Made by a program: the position numbers and the translations under genes
Origin: Przewalskia tangutica
Lineage: Eukaryota; Streptophyta; Magnoliopsida; Solanales; Solanaceae
Direction: 5' to 3'
Length of the DNA: 64,000 nt
Assembly (NCBI GenBank): GCA_029844215.1
Contig: CM056740.1
Coordinates: 24,657,873 to 24,721,872 of the forward strand
Notes under the pieces: generated by a model
What the model saw: only the letters and a program-made list of their open reading frames with translations
Database searches by the model: none
What the model was told of the DNA's origin: nothing
Shown: piece after piece, positions 10,089-22,791 of the stretch
Position numbering within the stretch: position 1 is the stretch's first letter
Layout: every line of letters begins with the position of its first letter

Positions 10089-12696
10089 AATGAGAGTAAA
10101 TAGGGGTATACTTACAATATAAAGTAGGAAAGCCCACGATCAAAGCAGGACCACCCGCCCGCAGTGTCATTAAGCAATCCTATTCCTGGGACTATTTCAC
10201 CCGCATAGATCCAGTGGACCCGCGTGAGGTATTCCTCGCATGGGACTATTTCACCCGCATAAGCCCTTACGGACTCGCATGAGATATTCCTCGCATAGGC
10301 TGGACCCGCCCGCATGGGACTATTTCACCCGCATAAGCCCTACGGACTCGCATGAGGTATTCCTCGCATCGTGGGTAGCAAATCCACGGAAATATGCAAT
10401 GCCACAAACCCGGGGAATGACCCCGCAACGAATAATATATCACTAGCACAAATCCGGCTACTACACATAACATAAGCACTACCGGCTTATCATACAATAC
10501 ATAAGCAAGTTAAGAAATTCCCTAACTTCTTATTATTCTTGTTTATATACACTCTCATTTTTGTTTACCTAAGGCACTATCATGTCTTTTATAAAAATCC
10601 GGAAATTTAACCCAAAGTACTACGTACTTCTATTCTTTTAAAATGACTCATTTCTTTAAAAAGCTTCCAAGACACTAATAACCGTAGTATCAAGTTACAA
10701 TCTCTTTTCAAGACAAGTCACAATACTTTTAGAAATAAAATTGGGCTTCTAAATCAAGTGACTTCTTTTCTCGTAAAAACCTTTGGCAATTGATGCCTTT
10801 AAATCAAATTGCCTTTCAATAAATCAAACCATTTATCTTTCCATAAAGCCAATATAACCAACTCCCCATAAAGTCGTTATATTCACTTTATACCTTAGTC
10901 AAGTACAATTTCCTATCCAAGGGACTTATACGTTTAAAACGAAACAAGTATTACATACTTTAAAACTCTTCAAGTCCCTTAACATACTTAAATTACTTAG
11001 AGTAAACCACTCTTTAAACTTTCCATAAAGCTATTATAACCAACTTCCCATAAAGCCGTTATACTAGCCTTATACATTAGCAACTTACATTTTTCCTTAT
11101 AACCAAGAGACTTAAACTTTCCAACAAAACAAGTATCAAAATACTTTCAAGATACTTAAAGTCTCTTAACTTTTGAAAACCAAGATATCCTTAATATTTA
11201 AACAAGTGAGTTAATTCCCTAACTCAAACAACTTGGACATTCTCAAAATAAGCCAAGGATATCAAATAGACTAGATTGTCAAAATCTTGTACGTCTACCG
11301 TACTATACATTTACAACTTAATCATGCTCAAGAGATAAGAAAGTTCCACATACCTCTTCGGTTTAATCCACTTGCTAAGTCCAATCGCCGTACGTAGTAT
11401 GCCAACCTATAATGACCATAGTACGTCTATTAACTTCTAGTTTCGAACGTAGAATATTCCAAGTGCAAGTCACTAAATTCTACGGAAAATCGGACAGCAC
11501 TTCCTTTGTTTCTACTCACTTTGCCACCTTTTTCAAGGCCGAATACAATAACCAAATACGCCACATTTAAGGCCCAACAAAGTAGTTAACAATAGGGGAT
11601 TACACGCTTAAACAAGACATGTAAAATTCCGCCCCACAATGTAAAACAACTAGTCTAAACTTCAATGTCCATTCGGCTAAACATAGGGACAACAATACAA
11701 ATCGTTTCCAATCCCTTTTCAATCCAAGTGGTTTAGTATAACATGATATCAAGCCGCAATCGACATAACTACTACAATCCTCAAGTAGGTAAACATGCGA
11801 CGATTCTAATTAACGACCAAAATTGTATTTCAATTTCAAAAGGCTAATCATGCCATTTCGGTTTTGGGCTCCTAAAATTCCATAACACTTATCAAACTTC
11901 ATAACACATATCACGTGATCATTTCTAACTTATAACAACATGGAATCTTCAATTACAAAAGTAAGACGAAGATTATACCTCATTTAGCCCAAATATGATC
12001 CAAGATTGCAAGTCGATCCTTAGCAACTTTAGCCCCTCCTTTCGACGTTCCAATCCACTCCAAGCAACCCTTAGAAGCTTAAGAATAACTCATCTTCAAA
12101 TTCCAACTTCAAAGTTGAATAACCCCTTAGGTTTTCACCTTGCGACTAACCCGAAAACTATCTTTTTCCGAGATTTTTCTATTGAGAAACACTTACAATA
12201 CCCTTAGGTACCTTGGTTTAAAGTGGGGGGATTATTGGACAACAATTGAAAAATTTTCCTTTGAAACCCTAGCTTGGCCGAGAGCTCCTTTCCATGTTCA
12301 TCCAATTTTTCTTGAAAATTTGCTAAGTGTTAAGCCTTGTCTTGCACTAGTGAGCTTATATAAATAAATGGAGGGTCAAGATTAGAACAAATGGGTGGTT
12401 TGGATGCTTTTCACAAGGATCAAGCCAAGTGGCATTGACTTAGTCAACAATGTCAAGCTAATTGTCTTTGCAAGACTTGGTCTTTTAATTTGTGGTCAAA
12501 AGACCATTTCCTCCATGTCATTTTCGTCCAAGACCATTAAGGGGGGGTGACACGTGTCGCTCTCCCGTTCGTCGCAATATTTCGTTTCCCGACAATTTCC
12601 AAAATTCCGCTAAATTATAACATGTCTCAAATCTTAACATTTTTGAGTTCTTACGTACGTTCTTATAAACATATCCTGAAATTCCGGGGTGTAACA
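10089..12696 (-). mobile_element. RT3 3' LTR, main piece
   Basis: This continues the RT3 LTR after RT4. From 10498 to 12696 it is nearly identical to 26461-28657, with only scattered single-base differences seen. It ends GGGGTGTAACA, followed by the reverse of the polypurine tract. A minus-strand TATA-like sequence is at 12357-12366 and GACACGTGTC is at 12549-12558. Confidence 0.9.
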
Positions 12697-12710
12697 TTCT
12701 TCCCCCCTTA
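12697..12710 (-). other. RT3 polypurine tract
   Basis: TTCTTCCCCCCTTA read on the minus strand is TAAGGGGGGAAGAA, abutting the LTR. This is the plus-strand priming site of Ty3-type reverse transcription. Confidence 0.8.
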
Positions 12711-12939
12711 GAAACATTCGTCCCCGAATGTTCTTTCGGGAGTCAAACTTAAAGATAGCGACATAGTCTTCTTACAACCCCTACGTACCAATAATGCCAC
12801 ACGTGGCCACATAACAATACTCATACCAAAATGTCAAACCATCCAACCGGCGATCTACACTTTCTTACATACAAGGCCTCATACAGGGCCATTTGAATAC
12901 TGGAATGGTATATGTTATCGTACGTAACAAGACAAGAGG

Positions 12940-13320
12940 CAATTAACCTTCCCGGCTATTCCTGAAATCAAAAACACAAGCCCGCAACCTATCCTCAAGT
13001 GCCTGGATAGTACGCTCTGCCTGACCGTCGGTTTGAGGGTGTAATGCAACACTGAGACTCACCTGTGTCCCTAATCCTTTCTAAAAAACCTCCAGAAGTT
13101 ATCCGCAACCGAGCTCATCTATCTGTAATCATAAGCGTAGGAACCCCGTGCAGTCTCACAATCTCTCTGCTATACAAGCTAGTATAAACCTCAGCCGAGT
13201 AAGTGGTCCCAATCCGAAAGAACACAGCTGGTTTCGCCAGCCTAATTACCATGACCCCTAGGGAGTCGCACTTCTTCTGAGTACGATGCCACCCTGTAAC
13301 AAGATCCATATTAAATACCT
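12940..13320 (-). pseudogene. RT3 integrase fragment
   Basis: The minus strand from 13309 reads MDLVTGWHRTQKKCDS, then TTYSAE and EIVRLHGVP. This is the integrase core segment of Ty3/gypsy polymerases. Beyond 13110 the HPQTDGQAERTIQ-type motif is recognisable after a frame change (about 13010-13060). The frames are broken, so no functional enzyme is encoded. Upstream, 13320-13700 is degenerate and probably held the integrase zinc finger. Confidence 0.75.
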
Positions 13321-13716
13321 CTCATATCTAGGTTGGGATTTCAATCGCCTGAAATAGCCCACTGGGCTTCTGGTGCACAACCATGACCTGCTACTAACTC
13401 GGACATTAAGCAGTAAACTCCGCTATGTCTCTTTTCCGGTCATCTTACCCATACACACATCTGAGGTCACGACACAACTTAGTCGACCCCCGAACAATTA
13501 GGACAATAAGCATTGCGTGCCTCCCCTAAGACCTGCTGAATAGTCCTGCAGTACCGGGTACACGCAATCTATCCTCATCTCACAAAGACTCCATCCGTGC
13601 TACTCGAATGTGCTCTTCTCCTTCTGAGAGCCGTATCTCGATATCAGATCATAATCGATCTCATACTGTCGCCTCCTTACCTCCCCAACGACGGGAGACT
13701 CGGCAACCTTTCGGAT

Positions 13717-14190
13717 CTAAACTTCGTTAACCTTGGAAACAAATAATCGAACCCCTAGGCTCGGTAACTGAAGAATCTCACGGACCACATCCTGTCTATC
13801 TGGCTGCCCATCTGGCAGACTACCCTTAGGTCCACGACAAAGAGTAGTCAGAATCGCTTTGGCTTTCCCCGGATGGTGTAGGATATCAATATCACAATCC
13901 TTGAGTAACTCTAACCACCATTGCTGTCGCAAATTCTACTGCCTCAGTCTGCAGATATACCGGAGGCTTTTGTGGTCTGCACAAATATCCATATGAAGTC
14001 TATATATACGTCATGCCCCCAATCTTCAAGGCATGATTTAACTGCCGCCAGCTCCAAATCGTGAGTGGCACAATTTCCTTTCCTGCCTCCCTAACTATCG
14101 GGAAAACATAGGCTCTATCCTCCTCGGGTTGAGTCAGCACACAACCTAGCCCAACACCCAATGTGTTATCATAATAACCTAACCCTCTAG
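13717..14190 (-). pseudogene. RT3 RNase H fragment
   Basis: On the minus strand a GVGLGCVLTQ motif near 14160 and an LNHALKI segment near 14050 fit the RNase H domain of gypsy polymerases. They are followed by RQQWWLELLKDCDIDILHHPGKA at 13932-13850, the characteristic segment after RNase H. Several frame changes separate these pieces. RNase H before integrase is the Ty3/gypsy domain order. Confidence 0.7.
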
Positions 14191-16154
14191 TCTCACATGA
14201 GGGGTTAGAACTGTAGTCGTGGTCAACTTATCTTCCAATGACTGAAAGCCTTTCTCATTCCTGCGAAATATTCGGGTATCCTTAATCTCACTTATGGTTC
14301 CTGTTTCCCTTTTTGTTGCAACCAAACTTGGTCACTAGACTTAGACTTAATTCCTTTGCTTGCCCCATGGCTAAGACTTACTGTCAATCACATTTTTGAG
14401 GGGGGGAGGTTTCCTTGATCTCGTCAAGTAGTAACCCGGTTTTCCTTTCCCAGTTTGTAGAGCCTATAACTAGGTGTTACCATATTTTCTCGAAATGTTC
14501 ATACTTCCCATTACTTACTAATGGTCTTTACACTAGTCTGGGGTAAACATATCTCGTGCAATTTATCTTTAACCATAGTCGTATTCTCCTTTATTATTCT
14601 GGTCATATCCTGTGTCTAACAACATGGGTACCTGCAACCCCATAATACGCAAACTGTCCTTTTTCGTGGGGAAGAGAACTTATCTCCCTATCTTGAACTT
14701 TCCTTGGAGTCACAACCCTGATCACAGGGTCCTCATGATCCATGGTGGCTAATCATCACGCACCGCTTTAAGTTCGTGTAGATTTTCCAACCTACCAAAG
14801 ATGCCCTCTCACTTTCCACAAGAAGACTCGTACTTATTTTTATTCTTGCCTTGTACATTCTCCTGAAATTATCCGGAAGGTCGTGGCCCTGACCGCCACA
14901 CCACACCAACTCCAAGTACCTTCAAGGGCACTTAACATAATTTCCTTCAATTTAAATTATTACTTACTTTCTGCGTCAATTCACCTCAAGTGAACAAGTC
15001 ACACAGACTTAAAAAGAAAAACCATGACGCCAACGAAGGAAGGATAATTCACTGGTTACCCCCACTTCTCTTCCTTTACACTTGGTTGCTCTCTTTTTCG
15101 CTGGTCGTACTCTTCCCGTACTCCCAACCTTATTTTTGCGTACGTACATAGCCTTCATACTGATTCGGGCCTCCAATCTCTGGAGCTACTAAATTAGACA
15201 ATACAAGGCCCATTCCGGCTCTCCCAACCTGGTTCCGGTGAAACACGTCCACGAACCCGTAAAATGACTAACTAAACTTGGGCCCTGCACCCTCGTGACC
15301 CTGTCACGTAGCGGGACTACTACCAACTGATCCCATCTCATTTCAAGATATGGGGCGACCCTTAATAGATCCCCGACCCGACTCGGCGTCGTATTTAACT
15401 CTTTTCCTTGGTCTGTCTTAACTCTTTACTACCCGAGAAGGCCTTATATATCTAAGGTCTCGGTGGTTATCATATTCTCAGGCTCGCAATTTCCATGCTC
15501 CAAGCCTATCTTATCAGCCCCCCGTAACCGGGTACAAAAACTTCTCGTAATACCATAATCGTGTTGTCTTGACCACAACAACCATACTTTCTTAGTCCGG
15601 ATCTCGCCCGTACAATTTCCTTAAGCATACCACGTAGCTTAGGTTACTAACATAGTCTTCCACTTAGTCTCTTAATAATAACTTCTTAAGGGTCCATTTC
15701 CTTTTCCGTTAACTCATAATTTCCTAATTATCTCAAATTAGCACGTAAAACCTTGATGAGAATTCATTAAACTGTTTCGTACCTTCCCGGTAGTTATTTA
15801 GTCCTTACCAATTCCTGGTAACCTAAATCATTCTAGGCAACACGCGTCTGACCCTCATACATAAATCCGCATAGTTGTATGTCACAATACCAACTACAAC
15901 CATTACCAATCTGGATACGCAATCCACGTAATCCTTCCTGGGTCACCGCTGCCTTTCTCGTAGCTGCAAACAATCATAACTTGTTAGGGAGAGACAGCCC
16001 TAACCATACAGCTCTATCGCACGATCTTAGAGTGAGAAGAATGGAAACAAATCCTAAATGTCCTGCAGCCTCCTGATTATAGATGCGGTGCACAACACAC
16101 CGATAATCAAGACTCTACTAGACACGGTCTGTAGACACTTTCCGAGGACTAACT
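14191..16154 (-). mobile_element. RT3 internal region, unassigned 5' part
   Basis: This 2-kb part should hold the leader, gag, protease and RT. No conserved motif of those proteins was recognised on the minus strand. The leader end near 16000-16150 matches the leaders of RT2, RT5 and RT10: the reverse of GATTATCGGTGTGTTGTGCA is present. The rest looks decayed or replaced. Confidence 0.5.
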
Positions 16155-16166
16155 GCTTTGATACCA
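16155..16166 (-). other. RT3 primer-binding site
   Basis: The minus strand reads TGGTATCAAAGC just inside the 5' LTR. This is one base from TGGTATCAGAGC, complementary to the 3' end of plant initiator tRNA-Met. Confidence 0.75.
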
Positions 16167-16170
16167 CTTT

Positions 16171-17076
16171 TGTCACGACCCGACCCTCGCTCGCGATCGT
16201 GCCCTACCCGCACCCCGCCAGTATACATCGAGAATAGCAATGAACATACACAAAAACTTAGACAAGAACAACAACAAAGCTGGCCGATAAGGCCACCTTC
16301 CGTAAAAATATACTCAATCCGTAAATGTAACGAGACATTTTTTCAACCCAATCCACAATGTGACTACGCACTTAAGAATAACAACTCAAGTGACGGGGCC
16401 CCGCCATACCTGAATGTACAACAACCGACAATACCGAGGATAAGCCTCCAAATGAAGGAGCTTCTCAACAAATAACAAAGTGATCCTAAGAGCGAGGATC
16501 AAGAATCAGCACTCTACTGCGGCATTTAACGCAGCCCCGAGGAGGTCGATACAACATGTACCAAATATGTGAAATCAAAGCATCAGAATGAAATCATAAG
16601 TCTAAAATAAAATCGAGACATGTATGATAACTCACTCAATTAACGATAATCGGCCTTACTAACAACGAGTAAATAGGGGTATACTTACAATATAAAGTAG
16701 GAAAGCCCACGATCAAAGCAGGACCACCCGCCCGCAGTGTCATTAAGCAAACCTATTCCTGGGACTATTTCACCCGCATAGATCCAGTGGACCCGCATGA
16801 GGTATTCCTCGCATGAGACTATTTCACCCGCATAAGCCCTTACGGACTCGTATGAGATATTCCTCGCATAGACTGGACCCGCCCGCATGGGACTATTTCA
16901 CACGCATAAGCCCTACGGACTCGCATGAGGTATTCCTCGCATCGTGGGTAGCAAATCCACGGAAATATGCAATGCCACAAACCCGGGGAATGACCCCGCA
17001 ACGAATAATATATCACTAGCACAAATCCGGCTACTACACATAACATAAGCACTACCGGCTTATCATACAATACATA
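16171..17076 (-). mobile_element. RT3 5' LTR, distal piece
   Basis: This piece starts TGTCACGACCCGACC beside the primer site and is interrupted at 17076 by RT5. It resumes at 26465. Its GC-rich first 900 bases differ from the 3' LTR by many small edits. Confidence 0.85.
17072..17076. repeat. Target-site duplication ACATA, left copy (RT5)
   Basis: ACATA at 17072-17076 recurs at 26460-26464. The uninterrupted RT3 LTR near 10490-10505 has a single copy in CAATACATAAGCAAG. Confidence 0.95.
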
Positions 17077-20000
17077 TGTTATACCCCGTAGTTCCAGGGT
17101 ATGTATGCAAGGACGTACGTACGAGAATACGACAGAAAGATTGGAAAGGAAGAAAGAGGTGAATTTTCCACGGAAAAGTTTCCGGTTTTTGTGAAGGAAA
17201 AAGGTTCGTTTATGGGAATTGGATTCCCAGATTTGGTATTCGGACTTCCTGGAATATTAGAGAATTATGGAATTTTATTTTCGAAAATGGTCACGCGGGC
17301 CCACGGAGAAATTTACTGATTTTGTGGGGCCCGCTTTGATTTTGAGATTTTGGCCGTTTTGGATATTTTCTAAGACGAAATATTTTGGACGAATCGGGGC
17401 GACACGTGTCACCCCCACGTGGCACCTTTCGGGAAATATGTTTGTGCACAACACCGGTTAGAGTCGTTTTCGACTAAACGCTTTCCAACTTTCGTAGGGA
17501 ATTTCCGCTATGTCATTAAGTATTTTTGCGGATTTTTCCGAGAGACGGAACATTTTGGACCAACGAGAGGCGCACTCGCACCCTCTCATTGGTGGGCAAA
17601 GTGGCGGCGTGGACGATTTGGGGAGGGCAGTGGGAGATATTTTGGTAGATATTTTGTGTGCAAGTTGGCTAGGACACTTGGGTGAATCTTGGCCCTACAC
17701 TTGCTAGGCACTTGGCTAGATCTTGGCCATTGGTTGGCCTTGGCTTGTGCTATAAATACCCTCTCCTTTGATGAACTTCTTCATCCAAAATGCCTAAGTC
17801 TTGAGCCTTCCCCTCCCCCTTTCGTGAGGCCCCTCGGCGAGAGTTCCCACAGTGGGGTAGGCCGGGTAGCCACCCCTCCTTTTCAGGTGTGGCCGGGTAC
17901 CCCTAGCCTAGTTTGTTTTCATATAATACCCCCTCTGGTAGAAATACTCTCAAAAGTATTGTTATAATGCCCAAATTACCTTAGCCATATACCTTGTAGT
18001 ATTCTAAGGTTATACCTTACAAAAGCCCAGCTTATACTATTATACTTCCCACTACCACAAAACCAAACCCTAGGAAAATCTCCATAGTCAGTTGGAGTTT
18101 TGTGTAGAAGTTGGTTAGAACTTCTAAGGGTGGTTTAGAGCGGGTTGGAGCGCCTGAGTCGAGCTAAACGATTGCCCAGATCGACTTTAAACTCGGATAA
18201 TTATGGGCTTATCGAGGTAATTATCTTGTCCCCTATTGTAATTGGAAATTACATGTTGTTAGATTGTATAGTAGAAGTATACTATATATAAGTCGAATCA
18301 GAATTACATAGGGTATTCTGACATGAGACTTGTAGTAGTACCGTGGAGTAGAATTGTACAGTTAGGGTTAGATGTATAACCCTCGTTGGCTTGGTAGCCG
18401 CCTCGTTAGAGGAGGAGGTTTACGCTGTCATGCGGGGGAGTGCCGAAATTTCGAGAAAGTTCTACGATGAGACCTAAATGTTAATAAGTCACTTGGCCTT
18501 ATAGGTTGAAGTACTACGTGGCGCGTTCTACTTGGCTTAGGAGTAGCCGACGGCGAGGTACTCGAGCATTTTGCTATTAGTCGATAATCGTCGCGAGGTA
18601 TGTGAACCTCTTCCTATCTCTCTAGCATGATATGTGTGAACTATGTAGTACGGTAGACGATACGTGCTAAATGTGTTTGAATGGTTTAAAACATAAAGTG
18701 TTATAACGGCTTTATGGGAAGTTGGTTATAACGACTTTATGTTAGTAAGAAAATACATGTGGTTTTTAAGAGGTAATCGATTTGAACTATAAATCGCTTG
18801 TTATATGATAAGAAAGAACTTGAAGTATTTTCAAAAGATTTTGAATCATTTTGAAAGGAGAAGTAATACTTGGTGTTTGAAAACTTAAGAGTTATACTAG
18901 CTTTATGGGAAGTTAGGTATAACGGCTTAAGAATGCTTTCTTGATTTCTAAATCGTGTGTATCGACAAACCATCTGCAGCGTTAATAAAAGGAAATGTTT
19001 TGAATAATTAAGTATTATGAAAACCAAGAGAAACTTCCATCCGCATAAGCTAAGATGAGACAAAATGATATTTCCTAGATCATGGTCATTGTAATAAGAT
19101 TGTTATAAACAAGAATATCCTACTCACATATAAGGCTTATGTTTCTCAGTTGTTTAAAAGATAATTATATTCTTAAATGAATAAGACTATGAAATACGAA
19201 ACCTTTCTAAAATAAGAACCGTGAACATTTGAAATTAGGCAAACTTGGACGTTTGGAAAATAATGTTGTTACTTGATTTTACAAAGAGAAGTAATTGATT
19301 TACTTTAAAAGGATAGTCACTCTATTTTATACTACGGGTATTGTGTGACATTGTGAAAGTAACGATCTTTTAAAGAGTTGATGTATGAAGTACTTTGGGG
19401 ATAAAACCCGATTTTGTTAATCATATAGTAGAAGGTACCTTGTGTGAACAACTTGATTTTATTGGTTTGTGATAGCCTTGTAATACTTTCTTGATTGCGT
19501 TGATAAGTAAACGTGTTGGGATGCTACGTGTGTTAGTATCTTGTGATGTTTGTGTGAAGGGTTTCCTTGATTGTGCTTATTAACTATCGGTCGTTATGAT
19601 AGTATTGTGGCATTCATCTCTTGAGATGATTCCGGGTTAAGCCGCCTCCGCGGGTAGACTCAGCGGTCGATGGACCTATGATTCGAGAATACCTCATGCA
19701 GTCCCGGCCTATGCGAACTACGAGTTCCGTGTTAGTGTCGCCCTTATGGGCATGCGGCCTCGCGCTACGTGCGATCGCGGGTCGGGGCGACGCCGGAGTA
19801 GCTACCCTCGATGCGGGACGCCACGCGGCCGATGAGATTGGCCTACGCGGAGTCGCGGAAGTTCCGTGACTAGACGCGCATTAGATACTGCGGGCAAGTG
19901 GCCACTCGATCATGACGGCCAGACAGATCTTATGATACGATTCATGACCTTGTTGGTACTGGGTGTTAGTAGACGGCTATGCCTTCGCACTTACCCCGCA

Positions 20001-20682
20001 CGGTGTTATTATGGCACGTGGGACTCGTGTTCATGTGTTCCTTGGAACTTTTATATCATAAACCGCTATAGGTGAGGAATGTGTCCCACGCACGATTGAT
20101 GTTGGGCGTGAGACCCATCATATGTTCTTTGGTGATGACTTGAGGCGTGAGTCCACGACTTGATATGATCGCTAGTTATTGTAAAACTGTAGTTTGGTCA
20201 TCATACATGTCTCCTTCTTTATAGACTATTATGATTTCATTTGCGATTTTTAGTTTCACATACTCTGCACTGTCAGATCGACCTCTTCGGGGCCGCGTTC
20301 ACGCCGCAGTTGAGGTACACCCCGTTGATCCTAGCCTCGTGGTCACAGCTCAGTTGGGAAGCTCCGTTTCTCCGAGGCTTATCGGTGGTGTAGTCCCGCC
20401 GTAGTAAGTGTTTACATTCAGGGGTTTGGCGGGGCCCTGTCCCGCCATTGTTGTCATATCATTCTTAGAGGTCTGTAGTACTGTTGTGGGCATGGTTTGT
20501 AAAAAGGATTAAACTGTTCATGTTAAAAGTTGTCATTTATATATATGCCGAAAGGCAAGTTTTCACAGATTATTGTTTTATACTTCTGTTATCTCATATG
20601 GTTGTGTTTGTTCCGCTGATTACTCTGATGTATGTCTACTGGGTGCCCGGTAAGGCACTACCACGCCCCGTTGGTCGTGACA
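17077..20682 (+). mobile_element. RT5 5' LTR
   Basis: TGTTATACCCCGTAG to GGTCGTGACA, followed after four bases by the primer site. It aligns along its full length with 22792-26459. Differences are mainly 1-3-base edits in G/C-rich stretches. GACACGTGTC is at 17401-17410 and TATAAATA at 17751-17758. Confidence 0.95.
17401..17758 (+). promoter_or_regulatory. RT5 5' LTR promoter: G-box and TATA box
   Basis: GACACGTGTC at 17401-17410 is followed by CCCCCACGTGGC, giving two ACGTG cores within 20 bp. TATAAATA is at 17751-17758. Transcription would start about 30 bp downstream if the box is used. Confidence 0.6.
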
Positions 20683-20686
20683 AAAG

Positions 20687-20697
20687 TGGTATCGAGC
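20687..20697 (+). other. RT5 primer-binding site
   Basis: TGGTATCGAGC lies four bases after the LTR end. It matches TGGTATCAGAGC (initiator tRNA-Met) with one base missing inside CAG. The same loss occurs in RT2 and RT10. Confidence 0.75.
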
Positions 20698-20884
20698 GAT
20701 TAATCCTCTGAAAGTGTCTACGCATCAGATCCAGAGTCTTGATTATCGGTGTGTTGTGCACCACATCAATAATCAGGAGGCTATAGGATATTTAGGATTG
20801 GTTTCTATTCTTCTCACTCTGAGATCGTGCCTTAGAGCTGTGTTGTAAGTTGAACCCTCTGACGAAATCTTTTCCCTTATCATT

Positions 20885-21340
20885 ATGCCTCCGCGTAGGG
20901 CAACCCGAGCCCAGGAGGGCAAGGCAGCCGAGGGAGCTGCGAGTAGAGTTCAGAGGTGGCGAGGCACAGCCCAATCATTACCTAGGGTAGTGCTTCATTC
21001 GGGATTTCTGCGACGTCACTAGCCCCGCAGAGTTTAGCACGATGACGGCGGTTCCATCTGGCCCACGATATTTGAACCTTCGCCCACGATCGAACAGTGA
21101 ATATAGATTTCAAAGAGGCGACCCTGTTACTAGCTATAGATTTGGCTACCAGAGATTATACCGATGTACCACGAGTCTTGATGACTACCTAAGAGAGGGT
21201 TGTGCAAGAGTAATTCTTCATTGGTTGAGCATGGCACGTATGCGGGCATGTACAGCGAAAACGAGATTGACGGGTTAACCAAGGACGAGAAGAGGGCCAG
21301 AGCGCAAGGTCCTTCGGTAACTTTCAAGGTGAGTATACCT
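20885..21340 (+). pseudogene. RT5 gag N-terminal fragment
   Basis: An ATG at 20885 opens MPPRRATRAQEG, the start also seen in RT2 (MPPRKATR) and RT10 (MPPRATRP). The frame breaks within about 50 codons. Homology to RT2 gag resumes at CGCAGAGTTTAGCACG near 21024 and continues to about 21330. No zinc knuckle was found, so RT5 is more deleted than RT2. Confidence 0.7.
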
Positions 21341-21755
21341 TAAGTGCTATGTTCGATAGCAGTGTTAGTTGTGATTAGAATCACGTGGTGGGTTAACCGA
21401 GTAAGATTTTGGGGATAGAAGGTGTGAGCCTTAGAGTGTTATACGTAAAGACCTTAGAGGTAAGGCCATCTCGAGAAAGGTGTAGTGTTATGTTTGACCC
21501 TTATAGGAGTGCATAGTGCACGTGAGCTATGTTCGTGGGATAGGTCCCAGAGTAGCGTGATTTGAAGGAAGGTAGTCGAGCTAAGACCGCCAGTTTTCGT
21601 AACGCGGTTTAGTAAGATTGTTCTTCTGGAGATGGTATTTTGCGCTCGGAGTCGTGTTGAGGCTACGCGGGTCAACCCGCGGTAGGTTTGGTGGTGGGGT
21701 CGAGTTGGTGGTCCTCTTTGTGTTAGGGTCATGAGGCGTTAGGCCCATGTTTAGT
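21341..21755 (+). mobile_element. RT5 non-coding spacer in place of protease-RT-RNase H
   Basis: The spacer joins gag to integrase without any protease, RT or RNase H motif. It shares landmarks in order with the RT2 spacer at 33251-33745: GAGCCTTAGA near 21428, TAGTAAGATTGTTCT at 21610-21624 and GTTAGGCCCA near 21739. Confidence 0.65.
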
Positions 21756-22400
21756 TAGCCGTGCAAGTTCGTGGATGCGTTCGACCGATGGTCCGCCGAT
21801 GGGGCAGCCTATCGTGTTCTTCGGTCGTGTCGCTCTCTGGCAGTGTTGATGTTATCCGAAAAGGTTGTGAGGTTGCACGGTGCCTACCTTCACCTTATGA
21901 CGACGATGGAGCCAGTGGTACTACTGCTTTCTCTTCTCGAGTTTGTACCAGCGGGGCTAGAACTCGGTGAGTCTCCTCAGACGCATTCGCCTCGGGCCGG
22001 TGTTTTGATTTCGAGGTAGCCGTGAGGATAGTTGTCTCCGGTTGGAGTGTTTAAGCTACCATTTCAAGTTCGGATGTCGCCTTGCGACGCCTTGTAGGCG
22101 AAATGCAAGTCACGGCCGATTGGTTCGATGTCGTGGTTCGATAGTCGTTCAGCTTGTTCCACAGATCGCTGGATAGTGAAGCTTGTCTAGAAGAAGTTCG
22201 CAGCTCGAGGAATTGTGCGGATAATCGGCGACGACGCCAGAGTTCGTGCCGATCGGTCTTCTTGAAAGTACCACCCCGCGGTGTGACGAGTTTTGGAAAT
22301 GAAGGAACTTAGCCCGAGTTACTGGGCCTTTGTGAGTTCATGTGAAGAATAGGCCAGTTGCCTATATGTTAGCATTTGCCGTCCGACTTAGGAGGAAGGA
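21756..22400 (+). pseudogene. RT5 integrase fragment
   Basis: It begins at GTTCGTGGATGCGTTCGACC (21767-21786), shared with RT2. A KVVRLHGAY segment follows near 21860, corresponding to the integrase core VRLHGVP motif. After frame changes there is a segment resembling the integrase C-terminal region at 22110-22400. Frameshifts are frequent. Confidence 0.65.
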
Positions 22401-22791
22401 CGTCCGGCCTTTCGTATTGTTATGTTCGAAAGTATCAAGATCCATCCGTAATGATCCCGATTAATGATGACCACGTTAGAGATAGTAACCCCGAGTTTTG
22501 ATACTAAAGCGATCGTAAATGTGATAAGAATCCGAGTGTACAACAACCTTGGTGATCGCGCAGCGGCATCATTTGTTGGGTCGTCGAGCAAGGCTCGCGA
22601 CAAAGTGACAAAAGTAGTATTATTTGTGGTGATGTAGAGGTGTTTCTCGTGGACTTAGATGTAAGTGTTGCGCAGTATTTCGCGTGGCGGTATGGCAGAT
22701 TGTTTCGTAAGTATAGTAGTGAAGACTATATGGCGCACGCTTGTTTTGAGACTTAGAAGGAACATTCGACGAATGTTTCTAAGGGGAAGAA

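Noticed and set aside
10267..10497. Short minus-strand frame with PRCEEYLMRVRRAYA repeats, also at 16840-17070
   Set aside because: It is produced by the GC-rich LTR repeat block and is duplicated only because the LTR is duplicated.
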